From NCBI GenBank assembly GCA_951812925.1, contig OX638369.1:18009329-18073328 (forward strand): a stretch of 64,000 nt of DNA. Reading direction: 5' to 3'. Source of the stretch: Calliopum simillimum. Taxonomy: Eukaryota; Arthropoda; Insecta; Diptera; Lauxaniidae. Shown here piece by piece: positions 34,567 to 45,070 of this stretch. The notes under the pieces were generated by a model, which worked only from the letters and a program-made list of their open reading frames with translations, made no database searches and was not told the DNA's origin. Numbering within the stretch: the stretch's first letter is position 1; every line of letters starts with the position of its first letter. The translations under genes and the position numbers were made by a program.

Positions 34567-35236
34567 CCCAAGAGGAAAAATTTCTAGCGCTTCTGGTCCA
34601 AGCACTTCAAAAGTGCTTGTCCCCATAGAAATTTAGAAGCACTATCACAATGATTTTTTATAAGGCTGCAGTAAGAACAACGTGAGTTCGAACCCAGCCC
34701 GGGAGATTTTTTTTTTACTTTTTCTTACTTTTTTTTGCTTTATTTTTTTTTTATTAAAATATTTTTTATTCAACATCTTTTACTTCACTCTTCTATTTTC
34801 CTTTCTCTTTTTATTTACTTTTGCTTACTTGAATTGAAACTGATTGCACAATGATTCTATGTAAGGCTGCAAGAGCATTCGTATGTCAAATTCTGTTTGG
34901 ACAACAATTGCTTAATATACAAATTTAATACCTATTCATATCATCAGGCGTTGGTGTAGCGGTCTAAAGGGTTGGTAAATGTAAGAAAAAATATCTAGCA
35001 CGCGGACGGTCTTGAATTCAAATCCTGACGCGGCCAGTTTTTTTTTTTTTTAATTTTATTGAAAAAACGCTTACCGCAGCATTAAAAATAAGCGCTTTAA
35101 AAACTCTTTTTTGGTAAGGCTGCCGTAAGCTTTTGCTCGCTTATATCCTATGACATGCAATGTTAAAAAGAAATTATTGTTCTTACGGAAGGGAAGCGCT
35201 TGTTGGTGAAAAGGAAGCACTTCTTTTCCCCTTGGG
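34567..35236. mobile_element. 670-bp inverted-repeat element with tRNA-like inserts
   Basis: The left end CCCAAGAGGAAAAA and the right end (reverse complement CCCAAGGGGAAAAG) are inverted repeats, with TATA on both outer sides. Inside are a tRNA-like module (34944-35037), a second B-box-like GAGTTCGAACCC near 34683, and a repeated 'cacaatgatt...taaggctgca' segment (34648 and 34848). No transposase. It is a different element from the CACGGAG family, yet carries the same kind of module. Confidence 0.6.
34944..35037 (+). other. tRNA-like module in the CCCAAG element
   Basis: An A-box-like TGGTGTAGCGGTCTAA near 34952 and a B-box-like GAATTCAAATCC at 35014-35025, followed by a long T run. Its 3' flank GCGGCCAGTTTTTTT matches that of the module at 27542-27643. 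Confidence 0.5.
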
Positions 35237-35254
35237 TATATACTAAGTAGCAAA

Positions 35255-35385
35255 CCAAGATCAAGGCAGTCATTTGCAGATATCTTGTCTTGGTTTTGGT
35301 CTTTGCTTTGTTCTTTGGTTTTGTTCTCGGTTTTGAATTTGGTCTTGAAAGAATTTCTTAAGATTGTTGAGTATTCAAAACTTAT
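35255..35385. repeat. degenerate GGTCTTG repeat, copy 2
   Basis: Irregular TTGGTTTTGGTCTTTGCTTTG-type repeats, inverse of the block at 28180-28330. Probably the same non-autonomous repeat family. Confidence 0.5.
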
Positions 35386-37150
35386 TTGGCCTCCGATGAT
35401 ACTATGTAGTTTATATAAATATTCACACCTCTAACTGGAATTTAAAGCATTTCTTTTAACTATAAACATTGGCATGAATTTTGAGTATATTGAGATATTT
35501 TTGCGAAATATACCATGCTTGTATTTTCATTTGAAATACGAACTTTGTTTTAATATTTTACACAAATATGTGGGGGCAAAACATTTATTTAATAATAAAT
35601 AATTGGTTTTAAAACAAAGCAAAGCAGAAAATTTGCCATTAGCAAATAATTAAACATTTGCATGGATTTGCCAACAATTAACAAATAATTTTATAGTCAA
35701 AAGCAAAATTGTTTATGGATATATAAATACATACTTAGTGACATACGTACATACATTTATTATTAAAAGCATAAAAGCTTAATTAAATTTTATTACGTAT
35801 TCTAATTGAATACACTATTGTGAATACGATTTTGTGTGAAAGTATAATTACGTTTAATGTGTTGCACATTAAAATGCTATTCAGTTTCAAATTGTGCCCA
35901 AAGTATCAAGAATGAAGAGAATTACTATGAAAACACTGCCAATGACGTAATTAATATGTATGCATGTTATATCCAAGTTGTAATATTGAGTGCTACTAAA
36001 ATGATTTCAATGTTGCAAATAAGCTTCGTAAGTAAAATATATGCATTTCCATTGAAGCCCTAAGTACACCTAATACAAATTCTTATGTATATAATAAGCT
36101 TACAATAATTGTCTGAGTTTTATTTACATTTTAAATATTTAGCATATTTACAAAGTTCTTTTTTTATATAAAAAATAAGACCTTTTGTTTTCACTTTCTA
36201 TCGCATTACCAGCAATTTTTTGTTTCCTCTTAAAGAAATTATTTTGTTTCAACATTTGCTTGAACAACTCCCATTTGCTCTCAATAAACAGATACTAAGG
36301 CATATCATTCTTTTATGTCCTTTCTATTTTTATTCAATTTTAAGCTTTACGCATACAATTCCTACATACACATATCTTTGCATGTATGGATATTAGCTTG
36401 TGCTGCTTCACACCTGGCGGCACTTTAGCGTGGTGCAAGTGATGCGCAGCATCTTTTGTTTGTTCAACTTTTTAAGTCTGAGAACATTATAGAGTGGCAC
36501 TTTTCTCAAATTTAAAATTATTTGTAACAAATATGTGCACGTATTTGTGGCTATAAAATAAAACAACATCTTAATTTTTTCAACACTTTTCAGTATATCC
36601 TCATTCTTTTCGTTTTGCCAACATTTTTGAACTTTACTCCAAAAATTTTTCGATTTTTCACAACTCATTATTTTTGCCCTCCTGTACAATATCTGACGTA
36701 AACGTTTTTTAACTTGTTGATTTTCCAACATTTTCTGACATTATCAACACTTTTCAAATTTGTCAGTGTTAGAAGCATTTCTGGACATATCCGAAAATAA
36801 TCTTCTTACTTTATTTGACCCTGGTCCTCAGAAAAAAAAAATAAAAAATTTGTTTTCATATTCTATAAACAAATGTGGTCGAATATATCCCTAGACGTGT
36901 AAAATTAAATTTCCAATTGGTCAATAAAAGAATTTCGGCACAAGAAAATCATGATATGAAAACGTTTTCCCTTTTTTTACTCGGCATGGGGACCTTGAAG
37001 CAAAAAACCATCATGATCAAAGTCGATTCATTTTTCATCAAGGAATTCGCTTGATTTTTTTCAGAATTTTAGGACCTGTTATGTGGCCGTAATGAGCGAT
37101 TTAGACTTTTTAATCCTTTCCCTCACGGAGCGCCATACACTATTTAGATA
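35386..37150. other. no recognised gene
   Basis: AT-rich. The 107-residue minus-strand frame at 36408-36731 has no recognisable features. Confidence 0.45.
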
Positions 37151-37306
37151 ATTCAGACCATTCAGATTACTCAAACCATTCAGACCATTAAGACCATTCA
37201 GATCAATCCAGACCATTAAGACCATTCAAACCATTCAGACCATTCAGACCATTCAGACTATTCAGACCGTTCACACCATCCAAACCATCCGACTATTCGG
37301 ACTATT
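37151..37306. repeat. 9-bp minisatellite (CAGACCATT)n
   Basis: About 17 imperfect copies of CAGACCATT, with variants such as AAGACCATT and CAAACCATT, diverging at the right end. Confidence 0.85.
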
Positions 37307-39894
37307 ATTATTAAAGTTATTTTTCCTTTCTTCAAATTTTTCGAATAAGCAACATTTTGAGATTTCTAACTTTATTTGTATTTGACTATATCAAAATGTT
37401 TCGCCTTTATCTGCATTTTCCTCACGTGTAGTTTGAACTCGATTATACCTCAACGTCGTCCAACTCCAGGTTCTTTATGGAAAACTATTGACTGGGGTCC
37501 AAATATGCAGAAAAAGTTCTTTTTAAAAATGGTCAACGAGCTGATCGATTTTCAGTGTCGAATTTCGGTTACCAAATTCACATTACTTCTGTATAAAAAA
37601 AAAGGTTTGACAAAAATTCACCAAAAAACTGAGTATGCAGTAAGTTTTCCGTTTGTTTGTAGATTCAAAAACTCTAGCAGATCGTGTAAGCAAGATATTG
37701 TATTTCAAGGAGTTTGTTTTCAACTTTTTGTTAAAAAAAAAAAAATGAATTTTGTCATGGCAGATTGGACATTTTTCGATCTATTCAACATTGTAATAAA
37801 ACTTCGACTTTTCTCGACTTTTTGGAATTCTTCAATATTTTTCGATGTATATATTTTTTTTTGACTTTGAATCTTTTTTTCTAATATTTTAGAGTTTTTA
37901 GAATTATAAAAGATTTCTAGTTTTAAAAAAAGTTCCACTCTTTTATTGCACATTCCCCGTGAACTATATAGCTGCATTTTATTGCGCCGTAAGCCAAATG
38001 TCGTGGTTTCATAAGGCATCTGAAAACTGCTTAACTTGGCTGCGGCTTTTCGGGGATATTTAACACTCAAGACAACAACTTGCCACGCTAGTGTTGAGCC
38101 AATGCTGCAAGTTTGCACCGTGACCTTAATTTATATTATGGGTGAGATGAAGCGCCGCTGGGATTTAATATGCAAGGAGACGTGAATATTAAAGTGTAAA
38201 ATAAAATCAACGTAGAATTCATTTTTTAGAATATATCAACAATTTTCCTAACAAGGAGGATTTTTAACTTAGCTCGTTTTAGTTGAATTCATATTTCTAA
38301 ATATACGTGGCAGACCATTCAGAAAAAGAAAATTTTTATAACACTGAGTAAAATTTTCCTTTAGTTTTCATTAATTTCAAGCAACTTCCTCTTAAATTTT
38401 TTAAAGCAATTTGAAGCCTAAAGACAATTTTTCAAAGCAGCAGGAAGTCTTTTAAACAATTCACAGAATTTTGTATTTTTTCGTTAAATGTACACATTTT
38501 ACGCACCGCCAAAATATGATTTAATACAACCGCACATTTGTCATTACCAAGCAGTCGTCATCCTCCATACAATCATCAGCTGCAACCAAGCATGATGAAA
38601 TATTTTACAGACAAAACCACCAGAACGGCATTAGAGGAACATAAGGAAGAATGAAAGAAAGTTGTAAAAACTCAACGTATTCATCCAAATGTCAAAGTAT
38701 TTTTATAACTTTTTCTGTTAATTTCACTGCTTTGCCATTCATCTTTTGGATGCAAAATGCTACTTTTTGTGTATTGCGTGTGACGTCTGTTGGTGACAAA
38801 AGAAGAAACAGGAACTAAAAGAACTTTCTCACGAACACGTACAAAATACATTTGCCAAAAAATTCACAAAAATATTTTCTTTTTTCAAAATTTTTGCCAT
38901 ATTAATTATAACAACTTTATATACTATACATAAGCGAAAATAAAGTGAAGATGATTTTATTCTAAGATTTTCTTACCGTCGTCTAAAAGACGCGACGACC
39001 ACAATCACAGTCACCTGCCAGAATACGCAGAGTCAACGCATGAGTCACGCACACAAGCAACAAACAACATTAAATGTAACAAAAATACACCAAAAATACA
39101 TTTTGACACGAAGTACCCCTAAAGGCAGTACGTACAACCTTCGACCATTTTCGCTCCCCACCGCACATTGAAGTTTTGTTTGGTTTTGATCACCCCCCAT
39201 ATACCCATGATGATGCTACTGTGATGCTTTGTAAATTGTATTTCATTTATGTATTCAGAAAACGTATAATTTATTAGTATAATTTCATTGTTTTTGTTGT
39301 TATTGTTGTTTTTGTTTCTGTTGTTGTTGCTTTTGTACTTATTATTATCATTGTTGTTTTGTTGTGACATTACACTGCATATTAATTATTCAAAGAAAGA
39401 AAGTATTTAGCGGTTGGAGTAATGTAGGCGTGTGCGTATGCGTGTGTTTAAATGTAAAACAAATTGCTTTTAGAGTATAGTAGTGTTTTTGTCCTTAATG
39501 AGGGTCCTTTTCGTCCCTCTGTAAATTTGCCAACAATTTGTTCAGTGGGTGGTCGTTGATGTCAAAAAACTCCTCGATAAACAAATTATACCAATCAAAT
39601 CGAAATTACGTATATTATCGCAATAAGAAGTTAATGGCAAGACTTAGCCCATGAATTAGCAGACCATTAGGGGGAGGGTTATAATTAAATTTGGTATGAG
39701 AGAGCACGTCGTGCACGTGGGAATTAATAGAGAATTGTTAAATTTTGATTTAAGCCTTAGCATCATGGGTTTTGAATGCTTACGGTTGCTTTGAAAAGTG
39801 CTGCATTGTAATTTGTTTTCATTTATAATTTTCTTATGTATATTTTGTGATCATAGGTGATAACACTTTGAAAACTATTACAGTAAATATAAGA
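37307..39894. other. no recognised gene
   Basis: The frames at 37376-37864 and 37720-38118 are 162 and 132 residues long but low in information. They share no motif with a known family. AT-rich elsewhere, with a TTG microsatellite at 39288-39366. Confidence 0.45.
39288..39366. repeat. (TTG)n-rich microsatellite
   Basis: Imperfect TTG/TTTTTG repeat. Confidence 0.65.
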
Positions 39895-40935
39895 TTTTTC
39901 TTTGATGCAATTTTCATCCAACGCAGTTTTTATCCCATGCAATTTTTATCCCATGCAATTTTTATCCCATGCGATTTTTATGTCACGATACTTTTTATCG
40001 TATTACATTTTTTATCATGAAGTTTTTTTGTATTATGTGGAATTTTTCATCCCATGCGATTTTCATGTCATGATACTTTTTATCGTATAACATTATATAT
40101 CATTATATTATTTTGTATTTTGTGTTTTTAAAGAATTTTTGCAGTATATTTTATCATAGTCAACTAAATTTTATCTCTAAACACATTTTGAAACTGTAGA
40201 TATTATCGCTGCTTCAATTTCCGTGTTATATTTCCGTGTTATATTTAGTGTTCTTAAGTGATAATAATTTAAAAACACTTTTAGTACAGATTATATAAAA
40301 TTTTTCTTTCATGCGATTTTTATCCCATACAATTCTTATTCTATGCGAATTCTATACCATGCGATTTTTATGTCATGATACTTATAATCGTATGACATTT
40401 TTTATCATGATATTTTTTTATTATGTGTTTTTAAAGCATTTTTGCATTATTTTTATCACAGTCAACTAAATTTTGTCTCTAAACATATTTTGAAACCCCA
40501 GAATTATAAAACAGTCACCCGAGCATATGGCACCATATCATGGGTACTTTGGCAACTTAAGTGGCTTTTGAGTTTTTATTGCCAAAATTGTTTTGTTTTC
40601 GTATTCGATTTTTTGTTGCATATATGCATTCTTCTGAGCAAAAACTACTTAAAAAAACTATTTATAAACTCGTTGCTCCACTATTTTTTAAAAAGGAGTC
40701 GAAAAACGGTACTTTTGAAAAAAAAAAAAAAACATAAAAAACTATAAACAAAAATAGTCGCTTTTGATATATCCCATGCGATTTTAATGTCATGATACCT
40801 TTATCGCATGAAATCTTGTGCTGATATCTTGTGTTTTTTATTATTTTTGTAGCACTTTTTATTACACTCAACTAAATTTTGTCTCTTAACAAATTTTGAA
40901 ACTGTAGATATCATCCCTGCTTCAATTTCAGTGTC
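39895..40935. repeat. ATCCCATGCGATTTT-type short repeats within three ~300-bp units
   Basis: Clusters of a 15-16 bp unit (TTTTTATCCCATGCGA and TTTTTATCGTATGACA) occur at 39920-40090, 40310-40410 and 40770-40810. Each cluster is followed by a 'agtcaactaaattttgtctct-aaca-attttgaaac' block, at about 40158, 40460 and 40867. The larger period is therefore about 300-400 bp. Related short units, inverted, lie at 52805-53240. Confidence 0.6.
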
Positions 40936-41406
40936 ATAGGGTACACTGGGGTGCCTTTGATACTGGGCCAAATTTGATACTGGACTCAGAATTGCTCTGT
41001 GATGTATGGTTATTGAAATATATTAATCTTTTAGTTCAAAAAACATAATTTTAGAGGTTATATAAATGACACACAAAATTATTTTGGCCATCTCTACTAA
41101 ATGCATCGTTTTTGTTTCAAAAATAAGCTATGAATGGTTCTTGTATGATTTTTTTAAAAAAGTAATGATCATTCTAAAATGACATCATGAAAGTTAAAAA
41201 TCATATGAGAATCCACATACGATTTTTAACTTTTATAATCATAAAAAAAAAATCATACAAATCAAATTCATAGCTCTTTTAAAAGACGAATAATAGTTCT
41301 ATATAATTTATTTTAGCAAATTGCACAAAAAATTTGTTGAGTTCTTGTTATATAACCTGAAAAATGGTGTTTTTTTAACTTTCAGGTTAAGATATCTCAA
41401 AAATCG
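40936..41406. other. possible TA-flanked element end next to the hAT element
   Basis: TAGGGTACACTGGGGTGCCT at 40937 resembles the ends of the TA-flanked element at 19958. No right partner could be identified with confidence. The rest is AT-rich. Confidence 0.3.
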
Positions 41407-41437
41407 TATGTGATCAGAGCTGGGCAATAAGGATTAC

Positions 41438-43428
41438 CACGGTGCGTCTGAGTGAATTTAAATGAAAATGGCCAGGACCTCAAATTTTCTTTTGAATTTC
41501 GATTTCTCATGACCTTGGGATATGTTTTCTATGAAAATGAAAATCGAAAAGTTAGTGGTTTTTTCTAACGGCTCAAAATAATTTTTTTTTATTTTCTACG
41601 ATTTTCTCAATTTTTTGATTTTCTTTTAATTGATAATTAAACATTTTAGACCGCTTGAATTCAATCTAAAAAGACTTTTTGATGTATTTTTTTGCGTAGA
41701 ATCCAAATTTTCAGTTGCCGAAAATTTTTGATTTAAGATAAATTTTTTATGTGCAAAAAATCTTTTGAGAAACAAAATAAATCCATTTAAACCAAACTCC
41801 GTTAGCTATGATTATTTATCAGTATAGACTTATTTTTTTAATTAGAGAAATTTTCTTTTTTGTTGTAAATTTTTTTTTTGGATTCTACACTCTCATCCTC
41901 TGTTAATGGTGGAAGTTGAAGAGACATGCAAAACTTTAAAAATCCCCCCCCCCCCGTCAATACCAAATTTAACATTTACATCGTTCATATCACGCTTTTT
42001 AGTTACGAAGTCAATTAATCCTCTCAAATTTTTACAAAAAACACCTTTTTGTGGCATTGCAGTTGAGACATTATTTTTTTCTTTCACAAAATTAAACTCA
42101 CTAATTTCAAAAATATCATCAAAGACATGAGAATTTTCATTAATTTTTAATTTAAAATTTTTTTCGAATCTAATAGAATTTTTGGTTTCTGTGCGGATAG
42201 CGTTTGCCACTCCATTAATTTCTCTAAAACTCAAATTATAATTCCTTTGAATTTTTAAAAGTGAACTACTAGGAATAATACTCGTTTCTTGTTTTTTATT
42301 GGGTTTCAAGATAAGTTCAAGTGGCTTCCCTCGTTTTTGAGAAAGTGCAACTTTCGTATCAATGTTTAGTTGCGGAGAATTCTCAGAATTGCATTCTGGA
42401 ATAGCAAATTGTTTAATTATATCCGTTGCAGCATGCTGTTTCTGTTTATCACATTGAAATAAATTTTTTTTTACATTGTCGACTAACGTTGTAGAGTTAC
42501 AAATATGCTTTATACCTTTTCCGATAGGAGTGCAACACTTAAAACATCGACTAAGTTTTTGTTTGTTTTTGTTTGATCGTTCATTTTTACGTTTTTATTA
42601 TAAATTTTAGGATGATTATTTTTCACTACAGTGCACAAATGACATTTACACGTAGAATCAGCATTTTGAGATCGTAAATCACGTCTTATGGAGAGAAATT
42701 TTTGAATGCTTTGTTTTAAATCAAATTTTTGACCATCTAATCGTATTTCTCGTATTTTTAATCCTTTGTAAATACAAGCTTTACACCCTGGGCACAGTAC
42801 AGTTGGTAAACGGTCATCATTTAGATCCAGATTAACAAGATTTTCTATTTTTTCTTTTAATGAACTAGTAATATTAAACATATTTTTGGACTTTTGGTAA
42901 CAAAATAAACATATTTTAATCCGATTTCCATTGTGATCACTAATAGTTTTATAATCTGGGTTAATCATTTTAAAATAACAATATAAAAAAATGGGATAAT
43001 TCACTAATGCGAGCTTTTAAATTATTCGGTCAAGTTAGAATTACTTAAGCCAGATACGTAACGAATATACATAACGAATGCAAAGGAAGCACTGTGAAAA
43101 CTAATAAACAATTAATAAAATTAGTAATTTCAACTTATGGAAGGGTTTCCACAAATTCTTCGAAATTTGTTTGTGCATGAATGTCAATAAGGAAGGATTG
43201 TAAATATCATAAATATATATATATATCAATTATCAATTAAAAGAAAATCAAAAAATTGAGAAAATCGTTGAAAATAAGAAAAAATTATTTTGAGCCGTTA
43301 AAAAAAACCGCTAACTTTTCGATTTTCATTTTCATAGAAAACATATCCCAAGGTCATGAGAAATCGAAATTCACAAGAAAATTTGAGGTCCTGGCCATTT
43401 TCATTTAAATTCACTCAGACGCACCGTG
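41438..43428. mobile_element. 1.99-kb DNA element with 200-bp terminal inverted repeats, superfamily unassigned
   Basis: Inverted repeats of about 200 bp (41438-41638 and 43229-43428) start CACGGTGCGTCTGAGTGAAT. The 4-bp duplication TTAC flanks the element (41434-41437 and 43429-43432). It has inserted into the left arm of the hAT element. Between the repeats lies a minus-strand, frameshifted gene (41893-43004) for a cysteine-rich protein. A 4-bp duplication is known for Sola, Ginger and some Academ elements, but I cannot assign it from memory. Confidence 0.75.
41893..43004 (-). pseudogene. cysteine-rich N-terminal part of a putative transposase, frameshifted
   Basis: The first frame (43004-42510, 164 residues) has paired cysteines: ICLFC (32, 35), LCPGCKAC (71, 74, 77) and CKCHLC (119, 121, 124), a zinc-binding layout. 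Near 42555-42545 the coding sense passes into another frame. That frame opens with 'CFKCCTPIGKGIKHIC' (more paired cysteines) and runs on to 41893. It ends shortly after 'VKFGIDGGGGIFKV', where the Asp could be the first acidic residue of a DDE-type core. The rest of a transposase is absent, so this is an internally deleted copy. In a complete element the protein would presumably bind the long inverted repeats. I do not know its family. The coding signal is supported by the continuity of cysteine motifs across the frameshift. Confidence 0.65.
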
Positions 43429-43432
43429 TTAC

Positions 43433-43665
43433 GGTTAGCAAACGATTACGATTGCAGTAATCCTTAAAAACAAAAAAAGACGATTAGGATTAGAGTAATC
43501 GTTCATCGAACGAGCTAAGATTACGATTACAGTAATCGTTATTTTAAAAAAAGTGAAATTACGATTACTGTAATCGTAATTTAAGTTCGTTCGATGAACG
43601 ATTACTGTAATTCTTATTTCAATTTTTTTAAATAAGGATTACTGTAATCGTTGCAAAGGATTACT
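43433..43665. repeat. left palindromic arm of the hAT element
   Basis: Alternating ATTACGATTACAGTAATCGT-type and GTTCATCGAACGA-type palindromes. The same series appears inverted at about 44805-45040. Confidence 0.8.
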
Positions 43666-43739
43666 TTTGTTAAATATCAAAAGAAATCACTGTTATAAAA
43701 TGTGTTTCGATGAAAACAATGTTTATGCAATAATAATAA

Positions 43740-44488
43740 CTAGAGTTCGCCTTGTGGCCGAAATTCGACCATTTCGATTTGATCATAAAATAAGGGAAAA
43801 AGTTTTTATACCTTTCCATGGTCGATAAAACACAAATAATATTCTTCCTTAGGGTTCGGGTTATCTGCATCGGTGAAGCAGCTAAGTTGCAATATCGTAC
43901 TTTCCATTTAGAGGCGTGTAACTCCTACTAAAGAGCAAACAGTTTTTGATATCTTTCTATACCAAAATTCATAAAAATCAATCATGATATCGTGCTATAT
44001 AGTGCTAACTCTATATCTATACCAAATTTCATAAAAATCGTATGCAGTATTTTTGCCGTGAGAGCGTTTTTTCCATTTAGGGGCGTGGCACTGCCCACTG
44101 AAAACATAATAGTCATGTTATCGTTCCTTAGTGACAATCTATCTCCATACCAAATTTCGTTGAAACCGATGCAGCGGTTTAGCCGTGAGAGCGTTTTTTC
44201 CATTAAAGGGCGTGACACCGCCCACTGAAAAACATTATGGCCAGATTATCGTTCCTTAGTGCTAGCCCTATTTCCATACCAAATTTCGTTAAAATCGATG
44301 CAGCGGTTTAGCTGTGAGAGCGTTTTTTTTTATTTAGGGGCGTGGCATCGCCCACTTCGAAAGAAATATAGTCCTATGCACTGCTCCTCCTCTCAACCTT
44401 TCCAACAAAAAAAAATCAAGCAAATCGGTTGAGTTTTAGGTATAGAAACAGGGACTGAACCGATTTCGTTTGCCTATTTATATATAGA
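43740..44488 (-). mobile_element. non-autonomous Helitron, family A, copy 2
   Basis: On the minus strand it starts TCTATATATAAATAGGC (5' end at 44488) and ends in CTAG (43743-43740) between A and T. Its 3' hairpin is identical to that of 19042-19924. It has fewer internal units than copy 1 (749 versus 883 bp). Inserted inside the hAT element. Confidence 0.85.
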
Positions 44489-44804
44489 TGAAAGTATACA
44501 TTGAAAAAATTATAAATCTTCAATATTAACAAAACATTAAGAGTTTTTAACGCAAGTAACAAAAACAAAAGAAACAAAGAATATTGATTTTCCGATGATA
44601 ATAGTTCATAATTAACATGTACCTATTTAAAACATGCATATATTTAATTACAAAACTCAATATTAGCTTTTAGCAATACTAATTTTTCAAATGAAAAGTC
44701 AGAAAGAGCATTCCGACGGGGACAATTTATCATGCCAGCGAAAGAGAATAATCTTTCTACTGAAATCGCGTTTTAATTCTGTATATTTCTAGAATTACCT
44801 TTTT

Positions 44805-45040
44805 AACGATTATTCCAAAAATCCTTATTTAAAAAATTTCGATATAAGGATTACTGTAATCGTTCATCGAACGAACTTAGATTACGATTACAGTAATCGT
44901 AATTTAGATTTTTTTAAAATTACGATTACTGTAATCGTAATCTTAGCTCGTTCGATGAACGATTACTGTAATCCTAATCGTCTTTTTTTGTTTTTAAGGA
45001 TTACTGCAATCGTAATCCTATACGCAATCAATTACACATG
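44805..45040. repeat. right palindromic arm of the hAT element
   Basis: Inverse counterpart of 43433-43665, with the same ordered ATTACGATTACAGTAATCGT and CGAACGA palindromes. Confidence 0.8.
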
Positions 45041-45070
45041 TAATCCTTATCGCCCAGCTCTGTATGTGAT

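Larger units (their letters stand above)
41415..45062. mobile_element. hAT-type element with long palindromic ends, nested insertions
   Basis: Starts CAGAGCTGGGCAATAAGG and ends with the inverse (reverse complement CAGAGCTGGGCGATAAGG). It is flanked by a perfect 8-bp duplication TATGTGAT (41407-41414 and 45063-45070), the hAT signature. After removing the insertion at 41438-43428, the two ends are inverted repeats of over 200 bp. Each contains several ATTACGATTACAGTAATCGT palindromes and CGTTCATCGAACGA palindromes (43433-43665 and about 44805-45040). No hAT transposase is visible, so it is non-autonomous. A Helitron (43740-44488) also lies inside. The element's own length would be about 900 bp. 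Confidence 0.85.

Noticed and set aside
37151..37306. CRISPR-like array
   Set aside because: Nine-base units in direct tandem without spacers in a eukaryotic sequence: a minisatellite.
37376..37864. 162-residue frame with hydrophobic start
   Set aside because: No recognisable motif, AT-driven composition, and no supporting splice or codon signal.
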